From assembly GCA_003215545.1 (NCBI GenBank), contig QCKF01000001.1, positions 155,110 through 219,109 on the forward strand: a stretch of 64,000 nucleotides of DNA, given 5' to 3'. Each line of letters starts with the position of its first letter. Within the stretch, counting starts at the first letter, position 1. Shown piece by piece: positions 50,369 to 59,934 of this stretch. This stretch comes from Prochlorococcus sp. AG-409-L14. Lineage in GTDB: Bacteria; Cyanobacteriota; Cyanobacteriia; PCC-6307; Cyanobiaceae. The translations under genes and the position numbers were made by a program. The notes under the pieces were generated by a model, which had not been told where the DNA came from, made no database searches, and was given only the letters and a program-made list of their open reading frames with translations.

Positions 50369-51891
50369 GATTGTGACGCCTCAAGGCAAGCAAGTGCAGT
50401 CAACATTCCCATAGCCTTATTCAAGGTTTCTTGATATTCATTAATAGGAACTGAATCGGCAACAACACCTGCTCCTGCCTGTACCTTGACACAGGACCCA
50501 CCATCTTTATTAGCTTTCACAAGCATTGTTCGAATAGTAATGGCCGTATTTAAAGCCCCTGCCAAATCGACTGATCCATAAACACCTGAATATGGTCCCC
50601 TTGCATCTTTCTCTAATTCTTTAATCAATTGCATCGCTCTTATCTTCGGAGCTCCACTAACGGTTCCTGCAGGGAACGAAGCCATTAACAAATCCCAAAC
50701 ATCCATTTCAGGGCTGAGTATGCCTTCTACTTCACTCACAATATGCATTACATGGGAATACCTTTCTATGATCATTAGCTCATTAACTTGAACGCTACCT
50801 GGTCGACAAACACGACCAAGATCATTTCTCCCTAAATCAACAAGCATCACATGCTCTGCTCTCTCTTTTGGATCAGCTAATAAATCCTCTTCTAGCCTGA
50901 TATCTTCCTTTTCCGTTTTCCCTCTTGGCCTAGTGCCTGCAATTGGCCTCAAACTTGCACGAATTGCTTCCTCACCCACAATCGGCTCGGCTTTGACCAT
51001 CACCTCAGGACTTGAACCAATCAACTGCCAATCGCCAAAATCAAAAAAAGCCATATATGGAGAGGGATTAACCATACGAAGACTTCGATATAAATCAAAA
51101 GGCTCCTGACTGACCTTTGTCTCAAGCCGTTGACTTAAAACCAATTGAAAAACATCCCCTTTAGCGATGTATTCCTTTGCTTGCGTAACGGAACCCTCAA
51201 ATTCTGACTGGGTGCAATTGCTAGTAGTTTCTAATGAAGAAGAATCTTTTGGCTGCCATCTCAATGGCTTAACTGGAGGCAATGGAGCGGCCATTGCACT
51301 TTCAAGTTGTCCAATCCTCTCCAAAGCACTTTCATAAGCATTCTGAGGAGTTTTAGAAAGAGTTAGATCTCCATAAGCAACTGCAGTAATTAACCTTTTT
51401 ACTTGATCAAAAATCAAAACACTATCCATCAACATCCAAATTCCATCTGGAGGAGCTTCCTCCTTAACCTGATGAATAGGGACAGTTGGTTCTATCCAAT
51501 GAATTAACTCAAAACCCCACATGCCATAAATCTGACCAATTGGAGGTAGGCCTAATAAAGAAGCAGGTCGATATTGTTGAACCCATTGCCTTAAACCTAT
51601 AAAAGGATTTCCATAGAAATCATCAGAACTCCCATCTCGCCAGTTCCTTACAAGTTGCTCACCTTTTGCTGATGCGGTCCACAGAGGTCTGGACGCAACA
51701 ACACTCCACCTACCTAAAGTTTCCCCTCCTTCAACTGATTCAAGAAGAACTCCAGGAGAATTGCCTTGGCCTACTTTCAACCAAGTTGTAAGAGGGGTTT
51801 CTAAGTCCGCAGGCCAACTATGCGCCAAAGGTATGAAATTGAATCCACTTTCGGCTGCATCTAAAAATGAGGCGCGATCAGAACTGAGCAT
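50365..51891 (-). CDS. trpE: Anthranilate synthase component I
   Basis: 508 residues. The chorismate-binding blocks GDVFQLVLSQRLE, NPSPYMAFFDFGDWQLIGSSPE and ASFPAGTVSGAPKIRAMQLI are intact. It converts chorismate to anthranilate together with TrpG, which is not in this window. No trp leader peptide was found upstream. The gene lies between psaD and gshA. Confidence 0.95.
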   Translation of the reverse strand: MLSSDRASFLDAAESGFNFIPLAHSWPADLETPLTTWLKVGQGNSPGVLLESVEGGETLGRWSVVASRPLWTASAKGEQLVRNWRDGSSDDFYGNPFIGLRQWVQQYRPASLLGLPPIGQIYGMWGFELIHWIEPTVPIHQVKEEAPPDGIWMLMDSVLIFDQVKRLITAVAYGDLTLSKTPQNAYESALERIGQLESAMAAPLPPVKPLRWQPKDSSSLETTSNCTQSEFEGSVTQAKEYIAKGDVFQLVLSQRLETKVSQEPFDLYRSLRMVNPSPYMAFFDFGDWQLIGSSPEVMVKAEPIVGEEAIRASLRPIAGTRPRGKTEKEDIRLEEDLLADPKERAEHVMLVDLGRNDLGRVCRPGSVQVNELMIIERYSHVMHIVSEVEGILSPEMDVWDLLMASFPAGTVSGAPKIRAMQLIKELEKDARGPYSGVYGSVDLAGALNTAITIRTMLVKANKDGGSCVKVQAGAGVVADSVPINEYQETLNKAMGMLTALACLEASQS

Positions 51892-51954
51892 TAAATGATT
51901 TTCGCACCCAATACCCTGCGTTAGGGGAAAAACCCGATATTAATAAATTATTAA

Positions 51955-52383
51955 TCAGGAATCGTATGTATTCCTACCGGTGAATTTCACGCTTGCTGGA
52001 TTGGCATTTTGACCAATCCTACGAGCATTATGATTCACCATTGCTCTTCCTTCATTGACCTTCTCAGGGAAGACTCCATCTTTGGGATGTAGAAATTCAG
52101 TATCCCCACCTGGGAAAATCCTATAAATCTTGTAGTCCTCAATTCTTGGCTTAAAGCCTCTTAACTGAGTTCCCAAAGCTAAGCATTGCTCTTTTCGAGC
52201 AAAATACATGAGATTTTCTCCCTCATTCATAAGTGCCGCTCCTCCTGTAGGAAGCTCAAAGGCTTGAGCCTTGGAACTTGACCAGGTAATTGCGTACTTC
52301 TCCTCTGTTTCAGCTGAATTGAGCAGACCACCGGTGCTACCAATGGATTGAGGGAAGCTACCTTTCAGGGCCTTTTCTGTCAT
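51955..52383 (-). CDS. psaD: Photosystem I subunit II
   Basis: 142 residues, the stromal PSI subunit that binds ferredoxin and anchors Psa[26 protein letters not shown] strand, [11 protein letters not shown] and [16 protein letters not shown] are conserved. It has its own leader downstream of the histidine kinase gene and is followed 63 bases later by trpE. Confidence 0.97.
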   Translation of the reverse strand: MTEKALKGSFPQSIGSTGGLLNSAETEEKYAITWSSSKAQAFELPTGGAALMNEGENLMYFARKEQCLALGTQLRGFKPRIEDYKIYRIFPGGDTEFLHPKDGVFPEKVNEGRAMVNHNARRIGQNANPASVKFTGRNTYDS

Positions 52384-52440
52384 GACTGTCCTCGAAAATA
52401 GGCATGCCTTTACAAGTGAAAAGTAGCACTACATTTTGTA

Positions 52441-52457
52441 CCCGATGGCACATCGGG
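52441..52457 (-). promoter_or_regulatory. Hairpin upstream of psaD
   Basis: CCCGATG (52441-52447) pairs perfectly with CATCGGG (52451-52457) around a three-base loop. It lies in the 107-base gap between the histidine kinase gene and psaD. No T run follows on either strand, so it is not a clear terminator; it may be a psaD leader element or an inverted repeat for a regulator. Confidence 0.45.
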
Positions 52458-52490
52458 GGGACAACCTTCACACCAGTCAACAAAAAGGGA

Positions 52491-53879
52491 TCAGAACTCA
52501 CCATATTTTTCTTCACTTATAGGAAAAAAAACGGTTAATCCTTGATCCCTGCGCTGCCTAAGACGCCCACCAAGACTGGCAAAAAGCCTTTCAGTCGCTT
52601 CTTTACTAAGCTGAAGACTGCCTGTACTTGGATTCCAGCTAAGAACGGGTCCCAAATCAGCATTAGGTGCACTAACAGGCGAATCAGAATTTTGCGCAGA
52701 ACTTGACTTCTTGAGAATTTGAAGTTTTAACCTCTGACCAGCAGGCGTAAGTTCCATGCAAAGACAGCCTCCTGGCGGCAGGCCCCTTGTGTTGTGATCA
52801 ATCAAACCACCCAACATCAACTCCAATCTTTCAGGATCACTAAGCACCTTTGGCAGGTCAGGTGTTATAGAAAGAGTGAGATCAATACCTCTCCTGGCAA
52901 GCTGCTCCGTCCAACCTGTATAAAGGATTTCCAACATTCTTCCTAAATCTGTACTTGCAAGCCTCGATGAAACTGGTTGCTGCCGTTGCAATTCAGCAGC
53001 ATTAAAAATCAAACCAAACCTATCAATTTGCTCTGTACATTCAGAATCAATTTGTTTCAGACGGCCTATAACTAACTCTGACAAATCCTCTCGTCTAATA
53101 AGAGATCGAATAAGAGTTCTTATAGTTGCTAATGGAGTGCGAACTTCATGACTCAATGCCTCCAAAAGTGTTATTTCACTAGTAGTCGAATTAGGTACTT
53201 TCTCAATTTCAGAGATGTCTGAAACTTTTTGAACAGTAAAAGATGGAGCCATCCTTGCAAGTCTTTCAGACAACAATTGCCAAAAACTTTTCTCTAAACA
53301 ATCGTTGCTACTTAATTGACCCAAATCGGCCAAGGTAGTTCTTAATTTCATAGCCTCATCTGGATCCTCATTATTAAGCCTTAAATCAAGCATTGTCAAA
53401 ATTTCACTTAAAGTTTGATGATCACTTCGTATAAGTAAATTCCTTTTACCATTATTACCTTGTAGAGCTAGAGCAACTTGGAATTTTGGGGTAATAATTA
53501 TAAGTAAAGGGTCATTTCCATCATTCTCCAATAAAGACAATCTTCTAAAATTTCCTAGATTTGGAGATCCTTTCTCTTCAGAAGAAAGAATCCTACTAGG
53601 AGGCAATAATCCTGCGTAAAAGTTATGCAAATTTTCTAGCTCTTCTGGCGCCCAAACCCAACCTTGAAGACGATTTAAAAGCTTTGGCTCATAGAGAGCT
53701 GGCAATGGAGCTGCAAGCCAGAACCCTTTATCTAAATCCATTGGCAATAAAATATCTTCTTGCAAAGTCTCAAGAGCAGCCCACCAAAGCCTTCTGGCGA
53801 CTGTCTCATCAACCCTCCCTAGTGGGACCCCTTGAGCCATTCGCTCTTGAATTGCACTAAGTGTTATTTGACTTTTCAC
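52491..53879 (-). CDS. Histidine-kinase-like protein with degenerate ATP-binding domain
   Basis: 462 residues. The dimerisation and phosphoacceptor helix is good: LSHEVRTPL with His244. The region that should hold the N box reads GLIDHNTRGLPPGG (358-371) instead of NLxxNAxxxxPxGG, with the key Asn replaced, and no DxGxG box is visible afterwards. Phosphotransfer from ATP is doubtful; it could be a scaffold or accept phosphate from another kinase. The N-terminal ~200 residues are not recognised. It overlaps rodA by four bases. Confidence 0.75.
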   Translation of the reverse strand: MKSQITLSAIQERMAQGVPLGRVDETVARRLWWAALETLQEDILLPMDLDKGFWLAAPLPALYEPKLLNRLQGWVWAPEELENLHNFYAGLLPPSRILSSEEKGSPNLGNFRRLSLLENDGNDPLLIIITPKFQVALALQGNNGKRNLLIRSDHQTLSEILTMLDLRLNNEDPDEAMKLRTTLADLGQLSSNDCLEKSFWQLLSERLARMAPSFTVQKVSDISEIEKVPNSTTSEITLLEALSHEVRTPLATIRTLIRSLIRREDLSELVIGRLKQIDSECTEQIDRFGLIFNAAELQRQQPVSSRLASTDLGRMLEILYTGWTEQLARRGIDLTLSITPDLPKVLSDPERLELMLGGLIDHNTRGLPPGGCLCMELTPAGQRLKLQILKKSSSAQNSDSPVSAPNADLGPVLSWNPSTGSLQLSKEATERLFASLGGRLRQRRDQGLTVFFPISEEKYGEF

Positions 53880-55156
53880 CAGCTTCTTTTAGCAAAATGT
53901 CCCCTTCGAGCTACTGAGACACACAAACCAATAGCAAAAAAGTTAACCAGCATTGCTGATCGTCCATAGCTCATGAATGGAAGCGGGATTCCTGTAACAG
54001 GTCCAAGGCCAATAGTCATAAATATGTTCACTACTACTTGAAACATCAGCATGGTTCCTATACCAATTACTACTAGAGATTCAAAATCTGTTCTTGCTTG
54101 TCTTGCTACAGCCAAAAGTCTCATAATCAACAACATAAATGCACCAATTACAAGCATTGTGCCAACAAATCCAAGTTCTTCACCTAGTGCACTAAAAATG
54201 AAATCAGTATGTTGTTCAGGAATAAAGCGAAGCTTTGTTAATTGACCCTGCAATAACCCCTTGCCAAGCAAGCCTCCAGAACCAATACCCACAGTACTTT
54301 GAAGTAAATGATATCCACCGCCAAGTGGATCTTTAGATGGATCAAGAAATAAAACCAAACGATCTCTTTGATAATCCTTTAATACATGAAGCCAGAGCCA
54401 TGGAGTAACTAATGAAATAGCTCCTTGAAGTGAAGTTATCGCAAGAAACGCAACTCTCTTGTAAGGCAAAGACCTATAAGCCAAAAAACCCATTAATGGA
54501 ATCCATGCAATTAAGCCAAGAGGAAAAACTCCTGAAAGAAAAGCCGTAAAAAAGGCTGACAGAACAAGCAAAGCCCATTCAACAGGCATGCCTGCCCAAT
54601 ACAGCATTGACAAGGTTAAAGCACCAAAAACTAATGAAGTTCCTAAGTCAGGCTGTATAAAAACTAATAACCAAGGAACGGAGATCACACACAAAGGTTT
54701 AATGAGGTCTGAAAGCTTCTGAATTCGATATCGATCAAGTATTGCTGCCAACATAAGAATTGCAGTTAACTTTGCGAATTCCGAAGGCTGAACATTAACC
54801 CCACCAAAACTCAACCATCGCTGAGCTCCTAATGCTGAGGTTCCTATAAGCCTTACAGCCAACAAACTTATAACTGTAAGTAAATAAAAAGGGGTTAAAA
54901 ATAGTCGGAGTCTTTCTAAAGGTAATTGAGCAAGTCCAAAAGCAATTAATATTCCTATCAAGGCCGTAGTCCAATGTTGATACCAATCTGCATAACTTGC
55001 CTGTCTTTGAGTACTGGCTATAAGACCACCTGCCAAAGAAACAAGTAATAAAGGTATACCCCAAAGCAATAAATCAACTTTATTAAAAAATCTACCTAAA
55101 AAACTTTCTTGCTTAAATAAGCGCAGCTTACTTTTAAAGGATGGATTAAAAATCAT
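53876..55156 (-). CDS. rodA: Cell-shape glycosyltransferase RodA (SEDS family)
   Basis: 426 residues with ~10 membrane spans. GGVNVQPSEFAK and the C-terminal VNIFMTIGLGPVTGIPLPFMSYG are the SEDS-family signatures. RodA polymerises lipid II into side-wall peptidoglycan. It overlaps the upstream mrp gene and the downstream kinase gene by four bases each. Confidence 0.93.
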   Translation of the reverse strand: MIFNPSFKSKLRLFKQESFLGRFFNKVDLLLWGIPLLLVSLAGGLIASTQRQASYADWYQHWTTALIGILIAFGLAQLPLERLRLFLTPFYLLTVISLLAVRLIGTSALGAQRWLSFGGVNVQPSEFAKLTAILMLAAILDRYRIQKLSDLIKPLCVISVPWLLVFIQPDLGTSLVFGALTLSMLYWAGMPVEWALLVLSAFFTAFLSGVFPLGLIAWIPLMGFLAYRSLPYKRVAFLAITSLQGAISLVTPWLWLHVLKDYQRDRLVLFLDPSKDPLGGGYHLLQSTVGIGSGGLLGKGLLQGQLTKLRFIPEQHTDFIFSALGEELGFVGTMLVIGAFMLLIMRLLAVARQARTDFESLVVIGIGTMLMFQVVVNIFMTIGLGPVTGIPLPFMSYGRSAMLVNFFAIGLCVSVARRGHFAKRSW

Positions 55157-56244
55157 TCCTTAGACATCTTAACAAGGCTATCTATAATCTTTTGAGCCAA
55201 TGTTAGGAATACATTGGCACTAATTGAATCAGGTCTACTAATTACAATAGGAAGTCCCTTATTACAGTCTTCCTGAAGTGGAATTTCCATAGGAATCTGA
55301 GCAAGAAGTGGAACTCCATTTTCTTCTGCAAGTTGTTTTCCTCCACCTGAGCCAAACAACTTGTATCTTCGTTCAGGTTTATCAGGAGTCACAAAAACTG
55401 ACATATTTTCAACAACTCCAAGTACAGGGATTCCCATTTGTCTGAACATAGCCAAACCTCGCCGAGAATCTTGCAAAGATAATTGCTGAGGGGTCGTAAC
55501 GATTAAAGCACCTGCCATTGGAACTGCTTGAGCAAGAGACAGCTGCGCATCTCCAGTTCCCGGAGGCAAGTCGACAACTAATACGTCCAATTCTCCCCAA
55601 CAAGCCTGATATAAAAACTGTCTAATAATTCCATTTAACATCGGTCCTCGCCAAATGACTGGTTGATGATCATCAATAAGAAGACCCATGGAGATCATGG
55701 AAATTCCGCAAGTCTTTAAAGGAACAATTTCTTGTGCAGAACCACTACCTCTCACCTCAGGAGTGACATCAGAAACACCAAGCATGATTGGCGTATTGGG
55801 ACCATAAATATCAGCATCAAGCAAGCCAACCTTTAATCCTTTCTTTGAAAGTGAGCATGCAAGATTCACTGCGACTGTACTTTTTCCTACTCCACCTTTT
55901 CCACTACTTACAGCTATTACTTTTTTAACTCCAGGGATTGATTGCAAAACATTTGTTTCTCCATGCCCTGCGCTACCTATCTCACCTTGACTAGGAGAAC
56001 TTCCAAGTTCTATTTGTACATCATCGATCCCGTCTAGTTGGCTTAATACGTCCTTTATCTCCTCTGCGAAACGAGATCTTTGACTTTGAGCAAAATTGGG
56101 TAGTGAAAGCCTAACAACAGCTTTGGGCAAATCAACCCTGACCTGATCAAGCCATCCAAGCTCCAGAAGGGACTTACCACTCCCTGAGTCTTTAACCCGT
56201 CCAAGTACAACGCGCGCATTTTCAGAACTGGTCATACCCTCCAT
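55153..56244 (-). CDS. mrp: Mrp/ApbC-type Fe-S cluster carrier
   Basis: 363 residues. An N-terminal DUF59-like domain ([18 protein letters not shown]) precedes the deviant Walker [16 protein letters not shown] and the [16 protein letters not shown] segment; MSMGLLID and [10 protein letters not shown] follow. The Mrp-type CxxC in the C-terminal part is not seen. ATPase that loads Fe-S clusters onto targets. An ATG at 56235, close behind a GGAGG, is an alternative start. Confidence 0.93.
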   Translation of the reverse strand: MEGMTSSENARVVLGRVKDSGSGKSLLELGWLDQVRVDLPKAVVRLSLPNFAQSQRSRFAEEIKDVLSQLDGIDDVQIELGSSPSQGEIGSAGHGETNVLQSIPGVKKVIAVSSGKGGVGKSTVAVNLACSLSKKGLKVGLLDADIYGPNTPIMLGVSDVTPEVRGSGSAQEIVPLKTCGISMISMGLLIDDHQPVIWRGPMLNGIIRQFLYQACWGELDVLVVDLPPGTGDAQLSLAQAVPMAGALIVTTPQQLSLQDSRRGLAMFRQMGIPVLGVVENMSVFVTPDKPERRYKLFGSGGGKQLAEENGVPLLAQIPMEIPLQEDCNKGLPIVISRPDSISANVFLTLAQKIIDSLVKMSKE

Positions 56245-56337
56245 TCTGTATATATCAATCCTAAGCTGGAATCCATTGTCGTAGCCTCAAGGTATAAACG
56301 AATTGTCTCCGTTCAATTGAAAGAAGACAATTCATTC

Positions 56338-57465
56338 ATGAAAATGATTGCCATGCTGCGTTCTCTGGTTCAACGCCTCCAAAAGCGATCACAAGCATCT
56401 AATAGCAATACACCACCAAACAGTAGGCCAGTCAACACGAACACCAGCCCACCAGCTAATTCGCGAGAGATGGCTAAGAAACTGGTCATTGGGCTGCAAG
56501 ACGAAATTTGCAAAGGGCTAGAAGAAATTGATGGCAAAGGTGTGTTTATAGAAGAAAGCTGGAAAAGACCAGAAGGTGGTGGAGGTAGATCTCGCGTAAT
56601 GAGAGAAGGAACCATCTTTGAACAAGCTGGAGTCAACTTTTCAGAAGTTCATGGGAAAGAATTACCTCCATCAATTCTCAATCAAAGACCTGAAGCAAAA
56701 GGACATTCATGGTTTGCGACGGGAACATCAATGGTTCTCCATCCCAAAAGCCCCTATATCCCAACTGTCCATCTCAACTATCGTTATTTTGAAGCTGGAC
56801 CAGTTTGGTGGTTTGGTGGAGGAGCAGACCTCACACCGTTTTACCCATATCTAGAAGATGCAAGGCATTTTCATCAAATTCATAAAAATGCTTGTGACTC
56901 TGTAAGTCCTGAATTCCACAAAGTATTTAAGCCCTGGTGTGATGAATATTTTTTCTTAAAACATCGAGGTGAAACTCGAGGAATAGGTGGGATATTTTAT
57001 GATTACCAAGATGGTACCGGGAACCTCTACAAAGGACAAAACCCAAATGGCGAGGCTGCGAATATCTCTAAAAACCTTGGAGCACAAACTAAAACCTGGA
57101 ATGAACTTTTTTCCCTAGCAAAAGCATGCGGACAAGCATTTTTACCTGCATACATTCCAATTATTGAAAAACGTGTAGGACAAGAATATGGTGAACGAGA
57201 AAGAGAATTTCAGCTTTACAGAAGGGGAAGATATGTTGAATTTAATCTTGTTTGGGACCGAGGAACAATTTTTGGTCTTCAGACAAATGGTCGAACTGAA
57301 TCAATACTTATGTCTTTACCTCCACTAGCTCGTTGGGAATATGGCTACAAAGCCATGCCTAATACTAGAGAATCTCTACTTACTGAAATCTTTACGAAGC
57401 CACAAGATTGGTTCAATGACATAGCGCTAGAAGAAAAATGCAAACAAATGAAAATCTTTGATTAA
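56338..57465 (+). CDS. hemF: Aerobic coproporphyrinogen III oxidase
   Basis: Makes protoporphyrinogen IX by oxygen-dependent decarboxylation, for heme and chlorophyll. The core contains [21 protein letters not shown] segments, [19 protein letters not shown] and the SLPPLARW end. About 375 residues from the ATG at 56338; an in-frame TTG at 56317 is possible. The first ~50 residues are a Ser/Asn/Pro-rich linker, so the core protein is nearer 330 residues. It converges with the amidase gene with five bases between stops. Confidence 0.94.
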   Translation: MKMIAMLRSLVQRLQKRSQASNSNTPPNSRPVNTNTSPPANSREMAKKLVIGLQDEICKGLEEIDGKGVFIEESWKRPEGGGGRSRVMREGTIFEQAGVNFSEVHGKELPPSILNQRPEAKGHSWFATGTSMVLHPKSPYIPTVHLNYRYFEAGPVWWFGGGADLTPFYPYLEDARHFHQIHKNACDSVSPEFHKVFKPWCDEYFFLKHRGETRGIGGIFYDYQDGTGNLYKGQNPNGEAANISKNLGAQTKTWNELFSLAKACGQAFLPAYIPIIEKRVGQEYGEREREFQLYRRGRYVEFNLVWDRGTIFGLQTNGRTESILMSLPPLARWEYGYKAMPNTRESLLTEIFTKPQDWFNDIALEEKCKQMKIFD

Positions 57466-57470
57466 AAAGG

Positions 57471-58244
57471 CTAGTCTTCTTGTTGATTTAGTCCAATTAA
57501 GATAGCATTTATAACTTTGCTTGCGATACTATCAAGAGTTTTATTTCTCGAAGATTCATTCCTAAGTCTTGATTCCAATTCCCCCTCCAGCTTTGCTATT
57601 TCGAGGATCCTAATCCCTCTACGTGGTGCGCCCAAACCACCTCTAAAAAAAAGAGGGTATCGACCAAAACTTTTTGCCAAACTTTCATCAATTGTGTTTA
57701 GTTTAAACGAGATGGCAGGAATAAGTCCTGATCCATATCCATGGTCTCCATATGAGTCAAAATGCACTTCGATTGTATAACCGCCGTTTTTAGCATGTCT
57801 TGCACCTACAGACCAATTTGTATCAGGATGGTTTCCATCAATAATTGTTCGCATACTAGGCTCATAAGATCTAATATTTAGACCTTTCTTTTTGCCCATT
57901 TCAACAACAGCATCCCTTACTCTAATATTCCAATAAAGCTCATCACTCATTGAAGAATCCATAGGTGAGGCCTTATGCAAATCAACTAAAGATCCAGCTG
58001 TTCCAGAACCTTCAATGCCCTGTGAGTCAGCATGACCAGCCATCACCAAAATTGGAATTAAAAAAGTTACTTTATTCTCACCTTTCCATTCACTATATAA
58101 TTCGACTTTATCTCCTAAGATGGTATCAATATCTGTCAGTTCGTTTGCATAGGTATATAAAGCTCCGCAAAAAATACTACTAAAAAAAATTAAAAATATA
58201 GGTCGAATAGAATTAATTCCTGCAGCTATTTTACCGCTATTCAT
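57471..58244 (-). CDS. N-acetylmuramoyl-L-alanine amidase-like protein
   Basis: 257 residues, with a hydrophobic N-terminal segment (about 14-33) that looks like a signal peptide or anchor. MAGHADSQGIEGSG near 67-80, EVHFDSYG near 159-166 and ILEIAKLEGELES near 217-229 follow the zinc-ligand/glutamate pattern of the AmiC (amidase_3) family. This suggests cell-wall amide-bond cleavage in the periplasm. Similarity is partial and the second ligand is not certain. Confidence 0.6.
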   Translation of the reverse strand: MNSGKIAAGINSIRPIFLIFFSSIFCGALYTYANELTDIDTILGDKVELYSEWKGENKVTFLIPILVMAGHADSQGIEGSGTAGSLVDLHKASPMDSSMSDELYWNIRVRDAVVEMGKKKGLNIRSYEPSMRTIIDGNHPDTNWSVGARHAKNGGYTIEVHFDSYGDHGYGSGLIPAISFKLNTIDESLAKSFGRYPLFFRGGLGAPRRGIRILEIAKLEGELESRLRNESSRNKTLDSIASKVINAILIGLNQQED

Positions 58245-58246
58245 CT

Positions 58247-58804
58247 TTAAATTGGTGAAGACAATAAAGAACCATCACTAGCCAATTTAAGACTCTTTGC
58301 TAGCTCTAATTCAATTGCTATCAATTCATCACGATGTGCCCTTATTCTTAGAGTGCTTCCATCATTAACCTGAGAGTTTACTAAACGAAGTTCAAGCAAT
58401 TCTTCTCGCCTAGCTCTTTTACTATATACAAAACCTGCAGCTGGACCTCCAATTAAAATTAATAGCAAAGGCCACCATTCAAGTCCTGGATAAATCTGTC
58501 TCAAGACTAACCCTAAAGAACCAGAACCAAGCCCACCTAGAAGTGTCAGGAAAATTGCTAACCCATTACTTGATGCAACGTTGCCAGAAAAGCGAAGCAA
58601 TTGTTTTTCCGCATCACCACCCTCACAATGCCAACCCCTCTCTTCAAGCCATCTACTCAGGCCATTAAGAACTTCTAAAGGGGGTAATGGTGAATGCACT
58701 TCAACATCAGTAGTTCTGTCTTTGCTTGCAGCACGCAAAAAAAAGATCAAACCAATAGCCAACAATACTGTCAGCAAGAGTGTTGAGGCCAAACCTAGGG
58801 GCAT
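58247..58804 (-). CDS. Cofactor assembly of complex C, subunit B-like (CCB-type)
   Basis: 185 residues. Two or three hydrophobic stretches: about 4-24, 77-100 and 106-124 (WWPLLLILIGGPAAGFVY). The surrounding EERGWHCEGGD and KRARREELLELRLV parts resemble the cyanobacterial CCB2/CCB4-type family that helps attach the unusual c-type heme to cytochrome b6. It follows the amidase gene's start by two bases on the same strand. The family call is moderate. Confidence 0.6.
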   Translation of the reverse strand: MPLGLASTLLLTVLLAIGLIFFLRAASKDRTTDVEVHSPLPPLEVLNGLSRWLEERGWHCEGGDAEKQLLRFSGNVASSNGLAIFLTLLGGLGSGSLGLVLRQIYPGLEWWPLLLILIGGPAAGFVYSKRARREELLELRLVNSQVNDGSTLRIRAHRDELIAIELELAKSLKLASDGSLLSSPI

Positions 58805-58955
58805 TGCGAGCGTTTGATCAATAGATATATACCTTTTCTAAAGCTTTTCAAAGCAATTGCGAGTAAACAAGAATCTCTTAGCAGTATTTAGTTTTCTTTT
58901 AAAAACAACTAGCGTCTGTATTAAAGCATTAGCTCTCACACCCTGACATTTTCAT

Positions 58956-59600
58956 ATGGCCGATTTATTGCCAGATCCAAAGAAATTTAGCTTGTTTGAT
59001 AAAGACCTCGATGCTGAATCTCTCAAACACTTCGGAAAAGCTCCATCCATAGCTGTTGATACAGAAGCAATGGGACTAATACATGGTCGTGACAGACTAT
59101 GTTTAGTGCAAATTTGTGACCGAGAAGACCATGTTGCATGCATCAGAATTGCCATTGGACAATGTGATGCACCAAGACTAAAAAGCCTTATGGAAAACAA
59201 ATTAGTTGAAAAAGTCTTTCATTATGCACGTTTCGATATCGCTGCTCTAGCAAGCAACCTAAATATTTCTGTCAATCCAGTCTTCTGTACAAAGGTAGCA
59301 AGCAAACTAGCCAGGACCTATACCCCTAGGCATGGACTAAAGGACTTGATAATGGAATTAGTTGGAGTTGAGCTAGACAAAAAATCTCAAAGTAGTGACT
59401 GGGGAAGAGTAGAAGAGTTAACTACAAGTCAACTTTCCTATGCAGCAAATGATGTGCGATATTTATTGGAAGCCAAAAATAAACTAGAAATTATGCTTAA
59501 AAGAGAAGGAAGATTTGATCTTGCAAAGAAATCATTTAATTGTATATCTACATTAGCAGAACTAGATAGATATAAATTTCATCAAATTTTTGAACATTAA
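58956..59600 (+). CDS. RNase D-like 3'-5' exonuclease (DEDDy)
   Basis: 214 residues. The four acidic residues and tyrosine of the DEDDy family are visible: Asp35 and Glu37 in VDTEAMG, Asp94 in YARFDIAAL, and Tyr with Asp in SYAANDVRYLLEAK near 162-170. The single-domain length, without the HRDC domains of E. coli RNase D, is common in cyanobacteria. Likely 3' processing of tRNA or other RNAs. Confidence 0.87.
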   Translation: MADLLPDPKKFSLFDKDLDAESLKHFGKAPSIAVDTEAMGLIHGRDRLCLVQICDREDHVACIRIAIGQCDAPRLKSLMENKLVEKVFHYARFDIAALASNLNISVNPVFCTKVASKLARTYTPRHGLKDLIMELVGVELDKKSQSSDWGRVEELTTSQLSYAANDVRYLLEAKNKLEIMLKREGRFDLAKKSFNCISTLAELDRYKFHQIFEH

Positions 59601-59603
59601 AAT

Positions 59604-59873
59604 CTAATCTTCAACCATAAAGTTTTCCTCTTCAGAAAGAGCCTTCAAAAGTTCATCTAATTGTGAAGTAGTTGTCATTTCTCCTTTTTTACTCTTAGAA
59701 GATGCTTCAGAAAGCAACTCTCTGGCAATTTCCTTTTTTGTAGCGAGATCTTTTCGGCCTGACTTCATAGCTGCCAACTCTACTTTCTTTCTTGCAGAAG
59801 AAAGGCTAATACTGAGGTAACTAGCAAGCTCTGCGCAGATCTTTAAGTAGTCGTGGTCTTCAATAGGTGGCAT
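59604..59873 (-). CDS. Conserved-looking hypothetical protein (89 aa)
   Basis: The product begins MPPIEDHDYLKICAELASYL and is predicted mostly helical, with a lysine- and serine-rich middle. No membrane span or motif is recognised. It stands in a convergent position to the exonuclease gene, with three bases between the stops. I have the impression of a picocyanobacterial conserved protein but cannot confirm it. Confidence 0.7.
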   Translation of the reverse strand: MPPIEDHDYLKICAELASYLSISLSSARKKVELAAMKSGRKDLATKKEIARELLSEASSKSKKGEMTTTSQLDELLKALSEEENFMVED

Positions 59874-59934
59874 TTTTATAACGCTATCAGGACTTAGTAT
59901 CCTTCTTCATTGATCCTTACGGAAAAATATGTTG

